A stretch of 64,000 bases of DNA, from contig NZ_VCNA01000002.1 of the NCBI RefSeq assembly GCF_006170445.1, positions 372,001-436,000 of the forward strand, written 5' to 3'. The stretch is from Brevibacillus dissolubilis (GTDB lineage: Bacteria > Bacillota > Bacilli > Brevibacillales > Brevibacillaceae). Below the pieces are notes generated by a model. That model ran no database searches. It saw only the letters and a program-made list of their open reading frames with translations, and was not told the DNA's origin. Position numbers and translations under genes: made by a program. Shown here one piece after another: positions 8,308 to 16,926 of the stretch (its first letter is position 1; each line of letters begins with the position of its first letter).

Positions 8308-9392
8308 ACGGAAACCTCCGTTTTTTTGGCTGGGTGGTGATCATGACCGTCTTTGTGATCGTGAGAATGATCGTGACTGTGGTCACAGGAATGGCTGTGC
8401 GTATGTTCGTGGCTATGATCATGGGAATGACTGTGGTTATGTTCGTGACTGTGATCACAGGAATGACTGTGCGTATGCTCGTGACTGTGATCATGGGAAT
8501 GGTCGTGATCATGGTGGTGATCGTGGTCATGGTCGTGATGATGATGGTGATGATCCACAGGCGCCATCTTGCGGAACACGCACATGTCACAGTTCCCAAC
8601 CGCTCTGCCTTCCAGTGCTTCCATCGCCCGTTCTGCCGTCAGATGGGCCAGCTGCTCATGGAAGCCGAGGAACTCGGTCATCTCAACGGCCACTCCCGGA
8701 TGCTTTTCACGGAATGCCTCGATGGCATCCCGAAGGCGGTTCATCAGTACACCGGTAAAGAGCAGATACGGCATGACGATCACTTTTTTCATCCCGCCGC
8801 GCAAGGAGCGCTCCAAGCCTTCCTCCAGTGTCGGACGGGTCACGCCCATGAACGCCAGCTCCACCTCAGCCACACCAGCGGATTCCCAGAGCAGGCGGCC
8901 GATTTTGTACATATCGCTGTTGGCATCCGGGTCACTGCTGCCGCGCCCGACAAGCAGGATCGCCGTTTCTTCTTTGGCGATGTCTGTTGCATTCTCAGCA
9001 CTTGCTGCCGCAACCTCAGCTTGCACCGCGCTCAGACGGTCCTGCACGATTTCCATCATTTTTTCATGCACACCAAACGGACGACCGTACGTGAAGGTGA
9101 CATGTGGGTACTTTTCTTTCGCCTCGTCGATCTCATGCGGAATATGGATTTTGGCATGTCCGGCAGAGAACAGCATCAGCGGTACCAATGCTACCCGTGT
9201 CGCTCCGCGCTCCACACAGCGGCGAATCCCTGTCGCAATCGTCGGCGTCGTCAGCTCCAAAAAGCACGTCTCATAGATCGGCACATCCGACTGCCCGCGC
9301 AAAATCTCCTCCACCTGCTGGGTAAACGCCACCAGCTGCTCATTGCCCGCCTGCTCGCGGCTCCCGTGTCCGACAAACAAAATCGCTTCCAT
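8304..9392 (-). CDS. cbiX: Sirohydrochlorin cobaltochelatase CbiX, long form with Fe-S motif and His-rich tail
   Basis: Inserts cobalt into sirohydrochlorin, the committing step of the anaerobic route. The N-terminal half begins EAILFVGHGSREQAGN with the metal-binding His; a second CbiX repeat holds ILLVGRGSSDPDANSDM, where Arg replaces the first-half His. Near the C-terminus NCDMCVF is the CxxC motif reported to hold a 4Fe-4S cluster in Bacillus megaterium CbiX (family knowledge). After it comes a tail of about 82 residues with roughly 38 His, including three 12-residue repeats, probably a cobalt store or metal delivery arm. I start at the ATG with GGGAGG 8 nt upstream rather than at a TTG two codons earlier. 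Confidence 0.95.
   Translation of the reverse strand: MEAILFVGHGSREQAGNEQLVAFTQQVEEILRGQSDVPIYETCFLELTTPTIATGIRRCVERGATRVALVPLMLFSAGHAKIHIPHEIDEAKEKYPHVTFTYGRPFGVHEKMMEIVQDRLSAVQAEVAAASAENATDIAKEETAILLVGRGSSDPDANSDMYKIGRLLWESAGVAEVELAFMGVTRPTLEEGLERSLRGGMKKVIVMPYLLFTGVLMNRLRDAIEAFREKHPGVAVEMTEFLGFHEQLAHLTAERAMEALEGRAVGNCDMCVFRKMAPVDHHHHHHDHDHDHHHDHDHSHDHSHEHTHSHSCDHSHEHNHSHSHDHSHEHTHSHSCDHSHDHSHDHKDGHDHHPAKKTEVSV
8385..8492 (-). repeat. Three 36-bp in-frame tandem repeats coding the CbiX His tail
   Basis: Three consecutive units of 12 codons (DHSHEHTHSHSC, then the same with Asn for Thr and His for Cys, then the first form again). Adjacent DNA is also CAT/CAC-rich and repetitive (about 8350-8565). 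Two of the three units place a Cys among the His residues. Copy number is likely to vary by slippage, but the reading frame is kept in each unit. Confidence 0.85.
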
Positions 9393-9452
9393 ACTCAATT
9401 CCTCCCAGATGTCTTTTTTTTACTTACACCGAACCGAATACGCTGCCGGCCT

Positions 9453-11354
9453 TTAATCCCCACACACCGAATCAATCACCAGCGGCGCTACATAATCCTC
9501 ATGCTCGAATTCTCCGATGCGGCCCACTCGTTTGAAAAATTTATGGAAACGCTCGTCAATATGTCCGCGCTTTTTAAACTCCATAACCACCTGCTCGACG
9601 ACCTCGATGATCTGATCAGCCGGTACGCCTTCTGCCACGCGCTGTCCCGGATGTGCGTTACGCCCGATGCGCTTGCCTCCGAGGAACAGATCGTAGGCAC
9701 CACGGCGATAGACCAGACCGATGTCCTCCATCACCGCGCCATAGCAGGCCATTCCACAGCCGTTGAAGCCGATTTTCAGCTCTTTTGGCATTTCTAATCC
9801 ATCTAATTTTTGTGCCAATTCCTCGGCGATTGGGATCGATTCATCCTTCTCCAGATCGCAAAAATCGCACGCCTTCACCTGTGCTACCTGACCAATCGGG
9901 AAGACGAGGAATCCGACTGCTTCAAGCTGTGCCACCACCTCATCCGGGTTGACCTGCGGGATGCGCAGGATGATCTGGTGTTCGATGGTGTAGTTCATCT
10001 CGCCGCCATTCTCAGTCAGATCGGCGAGGACACGCATCTGGTCAGAGGTGAAGCGTTTGGTCGCGACGCCTGGAGAGACGCCCACTTCAAAAATGTCGAT
10101 GACCCCGTTCACTGCACGTGGGGCGGTTGCCTCGATGTAGCCTGCGGATGCAAGCTCCGGATTGAGGTAGGAAAGAGCCTCCATCGCAGTGCGGAACAAG
10201 TCCTGCGGAGCGATAGTATCGGAGAGTGGCTTGGCGGTTGGGACGGATGGAGCTGCCTGTTGGCTAATCCCATTAACTGCGCTCACTACCGAACCCGGCT
10301 GTGTAGAAACTGCTGCAGATGCGGCGGATACCGCAGGAGCAGAAGTCACATACGCTCCATACGCTCCAGTTCCAGTTCCAGCTCCCGCACTCGCACCTGC
10401 TGCACGCTTTCCGCTTACACTCGGCTCGTATTCCTCCGCGTCATAATCCTCTTCTTGCTCCTCGTCATACCCCTGCGCGTACTTCTGCCCCGCACCTGAC
10501 GCATCATAGCCTTCCGCACTGTGCAGTGCCCACGGTTCTGCAGCCTCCTGCAATCGCTCGTGCGGCTTCAGCGGCTGCTCTTTGCGCTTCAGCGTGTATT
10601 TGCGCTGGTACCCGCGCGGCGTAATCATCAGGTTCTCGTAGAAGAAAGTCGTCGAGTTCCCGATAATCACGGTCGTCAGCATCCCGATATCATGCTCCAG
10701 CATCTCCGCCAAGGTGGTCATGATCACACTCTGGCGATCACGGTATGCGCTTTTCACCAAGCCGACAGGGGTATCTGGAGAACGGTACTTCAGAAGAATC
10801 CGCTGCGTCTCCACGATCTGACGGGTCCGTCGTCCACTGCGCGGATTGTACAGGGCAATGACAAAATCAGCTTCCGCCGCCGCCTCGACCCGCTTGGCAA
10901 TCGTCGCCCATGGTGTCAGATGGTCACTCAGACTGATCGTGCAGGCATCATGCATCACCGGAGCACCCAAGAGCGACGCACAGGACTGTATCGCCGAGAT
11001 TCCCGGAATCACTTCTACCTCGATGCCTGAGCCTGGTTTCCAGCCTTTTTCCACCAGCACCTCGTAGACGAGGCCTGCCATACCGTACACCCCGGCGTCC
11101 CCACTGGAGATGACGGCCACTGTGTTGCCCATCTCTGCCTGACGAACCGCCTCCTGTGCCCGGCTGACTTCCTCGGTCATCCCTGTACGTACTATCTCTT
11201 GATCAGTCAAAAGGTCGCGGATCAAATCCACATAGGTGTTGTAGCCGATAATCATCTGCGACTCTTCAATTGCCGCCCGCGCCCGATAGGTCAGATGGTC
11301 AAAATGCCCCGGCCCAAAGCCGATCAAAAGAATTTTTCCGCGTTTCCCGTTCAT
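9453..11354 (-). CDS. cbiH: Cobalt-factor III methyltransferase CbiH fused to a sulfite/nitrite-reductase-like Fe-S domain (CbiH60 type)
   Basis: Methylates C17 with ring contraction. Residues 1 to about 250 are the CbiH methylase (ILLIGFGPGHFDHLT, VAVISSGDAGVYGMAG, VIPGISAIQSCASLLG). About 265-385 is an acidic then Ala/Gly/Ser-rich linker. About 400-633 resembles one half of a sulfite or nitrite reductase with C496-x2-C499 and C533-x3-C537 (GFNGCGMACYG), a likely 4Fe-4S site. The same fusion is known from Bacillus megaterium CbiH60, which does the ring contraction. The reading frame is open 58 codons further up, but ATG 11354 has GGAGGG 6-7 nt upstream and the domain starts 6 residues later. 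First gene after the riboswitch. Confidence 0.94.
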   Translation of the reverse strand: MNGKRGKILLIGFGPGHFDHLTYRARAAIEESQMIIGYNTYVDLIRDLLTDQEIVRTGMTEEVSRAQEAVRQAEMGNTVAVISSGDAGVYGMAGLVYEVLVEKGWKPGSGIEVEVIPGISAIQSCASLLGAPVMHDACTISLSDHLTPWATIAKRVEAAAEADFVIALYNPRSGRRTRQIVETQRILLKYRSPDTPVGLVKSAYRDRQSVIMTTLAEMLEHDIGMLTTVIIGNSTTFFYENLMITPRGYQRKYTLKRKEQPLKPHERLQEAAEPWALHSAEGYDASGAGQKYAQGYDEEQEEDYDAEEYEPSVSGKRAAGASAGAGTGTGAYGAYVTSAPAVSAASAAVSTQPGSVVSAVNGISQQAAPSVPTAKPLSDTIAPQDLFRTAMEALSYLNPELASAGYIEATAPRAVNGVIDIFEVGVSPGVATKRFTSDQMRVLADLTENGGEMNYTIEHQIILRIPQVNPDEVVAQLEAVGFLVFPIGQVAQVKACDFCDLEKDESIPIAEELAQKLDGLEMPKELKIGFNGCGMACYGAVMEDIGLVYRRGAYDLFLGGKRIGRNAHPGQRVAEGVPADQIIEVVEQVVMEFKKRGHIDERFHKFFKRVGRIGEFEHEDYVAPLVIDSVCGD

Positions 11355-11393
11355 GATTTTCCCTCCGCGTTTTTTATTTATGTACAAATAAAA

Positions 11394-11433
11394 ATGCACG
11401 TCCCTCCCGTCCCATACGGAAGAGTACGTGCAT
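11394..11433 (-). terminator. Intrinsic terminator between riboswitch and cbiH
   Basis: On the minus strand, ATGCACGT and ACGTGCAT form an 8-bp stem around a 24-nt loop that can pair further (CCGT with ACGG), followed by TTTTTATTT. It lies in the leader 40 nt before the cbiH start, so it must be read through or disrupted for the operon to be expressed. This fits transcription attenuation by the upstream cobalamin riboswitch. Confidence 0.8.
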
Positions 11434-11550
11434 GTTATGATTCGTTCTGTCACCTGTGAAATGCCTGTCCTGACTGTCATAGGATTGCTCCGACATCCCT
11501 TCCTATGAAAGGGCCATCGGTTAAGCAAAACAGGTTCAGCCAGGCAGCGG

Positions 11551-11574
11551 TCAGTCAGCGTAAGACTCGCTCAT
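11551..11574 (-). CDS. Possible 7-residue leader peptide in the cobalamin leader
   Basis: ATG followed by six codons and TGA (peptide MSESYAD), with the strong ribosome site GGGAGGTG 3-5 nt upstream. It sits between the B12 box of the riboswitch and the leader terminator. Its ribosome site directly follows the aptamer, so aptamer closure could change access to it. Whether it is translated is inference; a chance match cannot be excluded. Confidence 0.35.
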   Translation of the reverse strand: MSESYAD

Positions 11575-11589
11575 AACACCTCCCTATCG

Positions 11590-11790
11590 TCCGTAGGTCA
11601 AGCAGTGCGCCAAAATAAGGAGGATATCCTGACTTATGGTTCATCGCATTATCTCCTAGCCTTCCCAGATCGCTTTATCCAGTGGCGGCGGAGTGCTCCC
11701 CAATCACAGTGGCGGGACCGTGCCGGATTCTCACCGGCTTCCCCTTCGAACAGCAAGCATTGCCTGTCTGTTCCCTTATTTCCATGTATT
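11590..11790 (-). promoter_or_regulatory. Cobalamin (AdoCbl) riboswitch
   Basis: On the minus strand the aptamer core reads GGGGAAGCCGGTGAGAATC, then CGGCACGGTCCCGCCACTGT, and the B12 box AAGTCAGGATATCC lies at about 11618-11638. These are the hallmark segments of the RF00174 class in the correct order. It lies between a sigma-A promoter and the leader terminator and precedes the cbi operon, so bound adenosylcobalamin is expected to turn the operon off. The edges are estimated from the conserved core. Confidence 0.95.
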
Positions 11791-11840
11791 ATGAAATTGT
11801 TGGTTGTTCAAACAGTTTTGCAGGATCACATTTCCAAGTC

Positions 11841-11869
11841 ATTATAGGTTATTTCAGCAAGCTTGACAA
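11841..11869 (-). promoter_or_regulatory. Sigma-A promoter of the cobalamin operon
   Basis: TTGTCA, a 17-nt spacer and a perfect TATAAT on the minus strand. The predicted start near 11834 would give a leader of about 480 nt containing the riboswitch and the terminator. Confidence 0.8.
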
Positions 11870-11891
11870 GAGAACCAACTGCAAGAAAAAA

Positions 11892-11918
11892 AGAACATGC
11901 AGCTGACCCGCATGTTCT
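11892..11918 (-). terminator. Intrinsic terminator after the DEDD exonuclease gene
   Basis: A 9-bp perfect stem (AGAACATGC / GCATGTTCT) with a 9-nt loop, followed on the minus strand by seven T residues. It ends the exonuclease gene just before the cobalamin operon promoter. Confidence 0.85.
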
Positions 11919-11932
11919 GTATAGCAGACGAT

Positions 11933-12646
11933 CTATTCGGATGAAGGTTGATTCGGGTTCTGGTTTGGGCGTTGGTAATACTTTTTCACGCAGGCCGAGC
12001 AGACTCCCCGGCGGCGTGACATCTCGCCGTACATCTTTTCTGTCCCGCACTTTTTGCAGGTGAGATAGAGCTGGCACGAATCGCCGAAATGATCATCCGG
12101 GACATTGGTTTTCAGCTCGATTTTGTCCAAATACTTTTTCAGCACAGCAGCGGTATTGCGGGCATCGTCCAAGGCAGAATGCAGGCGTCCGAGTGTCTCC
12201 AGACCTGACATCTCAATCGCCTTGTTGAGCCCCATCTGCTGGCGGTCGACGAGCAGCATCGAGATCGGCGGCTGTACGTCATTGTAGTTGCGAAGCCAGT
12301 TGAAGGTCACACCAAAACGGGCGCAATGCTCCATCAGCAAGCGTTTGTCGTCGGGTCCCCAGCTGCATATGTAATAATCCGAGCCCATCCACTCGATAAA
12401 ATCCGTAAAGGCTTGCCGAAACGTTACGGCACTCGCTACATTCTCATCGGTAATCCCCGCGAATTTGCGCGTCCGGTTGTCAAAATAGCCACGAAGCGGT
12501 GGAAACACGAACTTCTGGAACTGCTTCTCCGCGCTGATGTCGAGTTGATCCAGATCAAATTTGACCGCACCGATTTCCACGATCTCCTGTGTCTGCCCTT
12601 TTTTATAAATCACCGTTGTTTCCAAGTCGTATACAATGACTTGCAT
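11933..12646 (-). CDS. DEDDh-family 3'-5' exonuclease with zinc-finger-like C-terminus
   Basis: Predicted 3'-5' exonuclease of RNA or DNA. Exo I is VIVYDLETTV (D-x-E), Exo II includes YICSWGPDDKR, and Exo III is LHSALDDARNTAAV (H-x4-D). Layout and length (237 residues) resemble KapD/ERI-1-like nucleases and the exonuclease proofreading family. The last about 50 residues add CKKCG and CSACV, a paired CxxC likely to bind zinc and perhaps nucleic acid; this is not part of the core domain. AGAGGAGAG precedes the ATG. It appears monocistronic, with a terminator after it. Substrate is unknown. Confidence 0.85.
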   Translation of the reverse strand: MQVIVYDLETTVIYKKGQTQEIVEIGAVKFDLDQLDISAEKQFQKFVFPPLRGYFDNRTRKFAGITDENVASAVTFRQAFTDFIEWMGSDYYICSWGPDDKRLLMEHCARFGVTFNWLRNYNDVQPPISMLLVDRQQMGLNKAIEMSGLETLGRLHSALDDARNTAAVLKKYLDKIELKTNVPDDHFGDSCQLYLTCKKCGTEKMYGEMSRRRGVCSACVKKYYQRPNQNPNQPSSE

Positions 12647-12768
12647 GTATTGGATCTCTCCTCTGTCGTACCTCTATATCCCTGATAGGGTTAGCATGCC
12701 CGCAATGTTTCCTGAACAATCCATGAGCCTTTCCGAAGCGGTTAAGCTGTGGTTCTCGGATTGATTTG

Positions 12769-13629
12769 CTATTCGGCACCAGGACCGGTTAGATGACGCA
12801 TGATCCCCATCACGTCCAGATCCCCCAGCTCGCTTTCTAAGGCATGCTGGTAGGTGCCATATACGGTTTCGGCGAGTGGTGTTCTCGCTCCGTTCTGGAA
12901 GGCCAGACGCAGATCCTTGGCCATGTGCTTCAAAGCAAAGGCCGCCGGGAATTCCCCTGCCAAAATAGCATGTGTCTTGAGGCGGGAGATCGCCGAGCCG
13001 CAAGCGCTTTCGTTGATGATCGTCATCATGTCTTCGGTGTCAATGCCTTTGTTTTTGGCAAACATCACAGCTTCGGCAATTCCCTGCACGGTGATGCCTA
13101 AGAACAGATTGATCGCGAGCTTCGCATTGCTGCCTGCGCCGTTTTCCCCGAGGTGCAGTGACATTTTGCCCAGAGCCTCAAAAATCGGCTTCGCCATCTC
13201 ATAATCGCGCTCTTCCCCGCCGACGAGGATGATCAGCGTCCCTTCTGTCGCAGGCTTCACACTGCCCGATACCGGAGCATCCAGGAAGCCGATCCCGCGC
13301 TCTGCACAGCGCTTCGCGATATAGCGGGAAGTCTCCGGGGAGACCGTGCTCATATCGATCGCAATCGTGCCATTATCAGCACCTGCGAGGATGCCGTCTT
13401 CTTTGGTATAGACCTCACGCACTGCATCGTCATCGCTGAGCATGGTGATGACCACTTCACAGGTGGAAAACAGCTGGGCCGGACTCTCCGCATAGGCTGC
13501 GCCAAGCGCCAGAAGCGGTTCTGTTTTATCCAAAGTACGGTTGTATACAGTGACTTGATGTCCTGCTTTGATCAAGTTCGTTGCCATCGGTACACCCATG
13601 TTGCCAAGGCCAATCCATCCGATATTCAT
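12769..13629 (-). CDS. NAD(P)-dependent beta-hydroxyacid dehydrogenase (HIBADH/GLYR family)
   Basis: Oxidises a 3-hydroxy acid (3-hydroxyisobutyrate, tartronate semialdehyde or a related aldehyde). It is 286 residues, normal for the family. The N-terminus IGWIGLGNMGVPMATNL is the Rossmann GxGxxG, and FLDAPVSGS is the substrate-binding DAPVSGG-type signature. GAGSNAKLAINLFLG contains the catalytic Lys. AAAGGAAAG precedes the ATG. It stands alone, so the physiological substrate cannot be read from context. Confidence 0.9.
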   Translation of the reverse strand: MNIGWIGLGNMGVPMATNLIKAGHQVTVYNRTLDKTEPLLALGAAYAESPAQLFSTCEVVITMLSDDDAVREVYTKEDGILAGADNGTIAIDMSTVSPETSRYIAKRCAERGIGFLDAPVSGSVKPATEGTLIILVGGEERDYEMAKPIFEALGKMSLHLGENGAGSNAKLAINLFLGITVQGIAEAVMFAKNKGIDTEDMMTIINESACGSAISRLKTHAILAGEFPAAFALKHMAKDLRLAFQNGARTPLAETVYGTYQHALESELGDLDVMGIMRHLTGPGAE

Positions 13630-13692
13630 GTTGGGTACTTTCCTTTCTGTATTGTATTCTTATGTATTCTGCTTTCGTTAGTATAACAAAAA

Positions 13693-13745
13693 AAGACAGG
13701 CAGGGACGAGTTTTGTGGGGAGAAAACTCGTCGGCTGCTTGTCTT
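13693..13745 (-). terminator. Intrinsic terminator after the repeat-rich secreted protein gene
   Basis: A stem of about 21 bp with a few mismatches, with GACGAGTTTT / AAAACTCGTC at its top, followed on the minus strand by seven T residues. Confidence 0.88.
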
Positions 13746-13759
13746 AGGACATTTTATAG

Positions 13760-16666
13760 TCAAATACCCGTATCCGGAGTCAAAGTAAAGTGAACATGTC
13801 TGCGGTTGCCAAAGGAGTCAATGAGTACAAGAGAGTAAAAACCCGGATCTGTAAACAGAATTTGATTGGCGATCAAGACATCCTTGATAGGAACTGGAAT
13901 CAGTTGTCCATCCTTCATTCCAACTATTGTAAAAGGCTCTTTATGATAGAGAATTTCTAAGATATGAAAATGCTCCATTTCCTGAATGCCATTCAGGATA
14001 TTTGCCCCTGATACTCCTAGAGTAAAGTAGAATTCATTAACCACACCGTTCTGATCTAGTATCGTTAGGATATAAGAACCCGCTTCGGTGATCTTACTTC
14101 CCAGCGTGTATCCTTCCAGAACCTCGCCATTCCGGGTTAATGAAACATTGGCAATCGTGGAATCCATGCTGAAAGGAATAACCTGATCCTTATACCCTTG
14201 TCCATTCACGATTCCTGTGATCGTTACGGTCTTAGCCGGGATGGCCAGCGCAAAATGAACAGTAGCGACTCGACTAGAACTGTCTGTTACCGTTAATACA
14301 TACTCCCCATTTTCAAACAAAACATTTCCTAATCTATAGGATGGTACAAGAACTCCATCTTTGTATAGTTCTACACTTTGTAGATCTGTGTAGAGAGCAG
14401 TAGGAATAACCAATTTTTCGTATACGTGCCCCTCTTCCACTCCTTGAATGACTGGTGTTGGATCATTGGAGGCGATCATAAAAGTGAGTCTGGTTACATT
14501 TCCTTTTCGATCAGACGCAACCAGTTCGTAGTTTCCGTCTTCGCTGATCGTTGTATTAAGAAAATACCCATTGACAGGGACGCCATCCTTATTCAGGGTT
14601 ACATTGGCGATATCGTCTATATTCCCGTACGGTCTGACCGCAGTTTTATACATCTGACCGTTGGATACCCCATAGATTTCTGGTGCGGTTGTATCTATCC
14701 GAATTGAGAACGGATAATAGGTGCGCACCCCTTGTATATCGACAGCAGTTAGGAGATACTGACCATTTTCTTGGATCGTAGTCCCTAATGTATACCCTTC
14801 TACCGGAAAACTGTCTCGGGTCAAGGTAACAGAATCAAAATTGTAATTTGTTCTGGTCGGTGTAACTGCACTCTCGTAGACCCCACCCGATTCGATACCA
14901 GTCACGGGGCTATACCAGGAAATAATGGAGAAACGGATGACAGTCGTATTCCCTTTGATCCCAGTCGCCGTCAGCACGTATTGACCCTCATCGCTAATGG
15001 TGGTTCCCAAGCTAAAACCTTCCACCTCCACACCATCTCGAGTAAGCGTCACACCGGTAAGATTCGGGTCACTACTCGTTGGTGTAACTGGAATCAGATA
15101 GATCTTGTCTTGCACACCCTCAATCACCAACGGCGGATGCGCTATATTCACCGTAAACGTTACAGTACTGATATACCCCTTCTCATTCGTTACCTTCAAT
15201 ACATAACTAGCATTTACATCGATGGCTGTTCCCAACTCGTATCCAGGGACAACCACACCGTTACGGGTCAATTCTACTTGAGTGATGTCTGTATCTTCTG
15301 TCGCAGGTGTAACCGATTCGGTATACTCACGATCATTCGTTACCCCTGTCAATAACGGGCTTCTCAGAATTGTGAATTCAATCAAGGTACCATTTCCCGC
15401 ACGGTCAACCGCATAAATCGCATAATTGCCTTCCTCTGTAATCGGCTGTCCAAACGTAAATGGGATTGGCTCGATCCCATTTGTGATTCGAACCAATTCG
15501 ACGCGGGCGATATCCGTATCAAGACTGACCGGTGTCACCGTATCACGATAGACTTTGAGGTGCTCAACTCCAGTAATAACCGGTGGCAAATCAGGCTGGT
15601 CAGGTACTGTAACTGGCGGCATGAAAAGAATCGTAAACGGTTTTGTACGAAGTCCTGCTTCCGCCCCTTCGACCGCTTTTGGATCGATCTGAATCATCAC
15701 ATTACTCACGCTGTCACTTGTATCATGCTTGCTGGCACGGCCCGTAAAGCGAACCATGACGATCTCATCCGAAATCCGCTCCACCTGCGCCTCTAGACCC
15801 GCAGGCAGATTTTCGGTGTTGAACCATTGTGCCTGCAATTCATTCGCCCATTTCCCATCGGACAATCGCAGTACAACTGGATCTTGCACACTTCCGTTAT
15901 CGGCAGACGATTCATATAAAACCGAGCTTTCAAGTGTAATTGTTGGCTGTTTGGTCTCGGATACGGTAATCGGGATGCTTGCTTCCATTCCGTCTACGGC
16001 CGCGATGATTGCGGTATTGCCTTCTCCTACTGCTGTGACCCGCCCAGTATCATCGACGGTCGCCACGTCTGTGTCAGTAGAGCGCCATGTTACGGTGGCA
16101 TCTGCGATCTGCTTGCGGCTTTGATCCGTGACGAATGCCAATAGTCTCAAAGACTCATCCGATGCAGAACCGACTGTCAGCTTCGCATCCGGTGCCGTAT
16201 TGATGATAGTGACCTTCTCCGCCTTCGCCCCTTCGGCCGCCAAGGTAAAATAAACCGATGACTTCACGGCCCCGCCATAGGACGCACGAATCCGAACTTT
16301 CTGCTCCTTCTCCGCCTTCAGCGGTTCATAGGTAAATCGCGCTTCCCGCTTCGCCTGATCCCAGACAAAACCCGTGACCTCGATCCCTTCACTCTTTTTC
16401 CCAGACACGATCTGGTGAAAGGTAAAATCCTCTGGCTTGGGCGCTGTCTCTTGTTTGCTGCTCAGACGTACGGAGATATAACCATTGGAAGCGGTTACTT
16501 TCGTGATCAACGCTTCTTTGGCACTAGCCTGTTCGGTGATAAGAGCAGCTGTCTGATTGCCATTCATCGATGCAGACACCGGGCTTCCCAATGTAAAGAG
16601 CAGACTCGCCGAAGCAAGCGTTGCGATAAACCGCTTGGATTGCGGCTGTTTTTTATCTGATTTCAT
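13760..16666 (-). CDS. Large secreted protein with a Big2-type Ig-like domain and eight related repeats
   Basis: 968 residues with an N-terminal signal peptide (basic start, hydrophobic ATLASASLLFTLGS, cleavage near VSAS). Residues about 165-235 resemble a bacterial Ig-like Big2 domain (WRSTDTDVATVDDTGRVTAV). From about residue 370 to the end run eight units of 70-78 residues. Their pattern is ITGV, then Y-x4-VTP, then V-x-LTRNGV-x-V-x-GY-x-LGT, then G-x-YVLTVTD-x-G and V-x-FTI. Seven units are clear and the last is degenerate. No sortase motif, SLH domain or enzyme motif is visible. A beta-sandwich adhesin or surface-associated role is likely but is inference. A terminator follows and no neighbour appears cotranscribed. 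Confidence 0.8.
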   Translation of the reverse strand: MKSDKKQPQSKRFIATLASASLLFTLGSPVSASMNGNQTAALITEQASAKEALITKVTASNGYISVRLSSKQETAPKPEDFTFHQIVSGKKSEGIEVTGFVWDQAKREARFTYEPLKAEKEQKVRIRASYGGAVKSSVYFTLAAEGAKAEKVTIINTAPDAKLTVGSASDESLRLLAFVTDQSRKQIADATVTWRSTDTDVATVDDTGRVTAVGEGNTAIIAAVDGMEASIPITVSETKQPTITLESSVLYESSADNGSVQDPVVLRLSDGKWANELQAQWFNTENLPAGLEAQVERISDEIVMVRFTGRASKHDTSDSVSNVMIQIDPKAVEGAEAGLRTKPFTILFMPPVTVPDQPDLPPVITGVEHLKVYRDTVTPVSLDTDIARVELVRITNGIEPIPFTFGQPITEEGNYAIYAVDRAGNGTLIEFTILRSPLLTGVTNDREYTESVTPATEDTDITQVELTRNGVVVPGYELGTAIDVNASYVLKVTNEKGYISTVTFTVNIAHPPLVIEGVQDKIYLIPVTPTSSDPNLTGVTLTRDGVEVEGFSLGTTISDEGQYVLTATGIKGNTTVIRFSIISWYSPVTGIESGGVYESAVTPTRTNYNFDSVTLTRDSFPVEGYTLGTTIQENGQYLLTAVDIQGVRTYYPFSIRIDTTAPEIYGVSNGQMYKTAVRPYGNIDDIANVTLNKDGVPVNGYFLNTTISEDGNYELVASDRKGNVTRLTFMIASNDPTPVIQGVEEGHVYEKLVIPTALYTDLQSVELYKDGVLVPSYRLGNVLFENGEYVLTVTDSSSRVATVHFALAIPAKTVTITGIVNGQGYKDQVIPFSMDSTIANVSLTRNGEVLEGYTLGSKITEAGSYILTILDQNGVVNEFYFTLGVSGANILNGIQEMEHFHILEILYHKEPFTIVGMKDGQLIPVPIKDVLIANQILFTDPGFYSLVLIDSFGNRRHVHFTLTPDTGI

Positions 16667-16926
16667 CTACTATTTCCTCACTTCTCATACTCATATCGTT
16701 CTTGGTGGGCGTCATGGAGAGGAATCTTCCGTTTCTCGAACCGTTAAACTCGTTATACTCGATAACTCAGATCCGTCAATCTTTCGAAAATTTTGGTTCC
16801 TTCTTCCATAGTTCATTATACCTAAATCTCATTTCCTATTTCTATCCCTATTTTTCCGTTCTTGCGAGAATCCCAGCCTTTTTTTACAATGATACAAGGA
16901 CTAAGACCGAGCGAGGAGAGTAACAG

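Noticed and set aside
8350-8565. CRISPR-like short repeats
   Set aside because: Units are directly adjacent with no unique spacers and keep a reading frame; they code the CbiX tail.
8334-9797. Plus-strand frame of 487 codons across cbiX and cbiH
   Set aside because: The Met/Val/Ile-rich start is the antisense of the His-rich repeats of CbiX, so it is a compositional artefact.
11355-11528. 58-codon N-terminal extension of CbiH
   Set aside because: It would overlap the terminator hairpin and has no ribosome site, whereas ATG 11354 has GGAGGG and matches the domain start.
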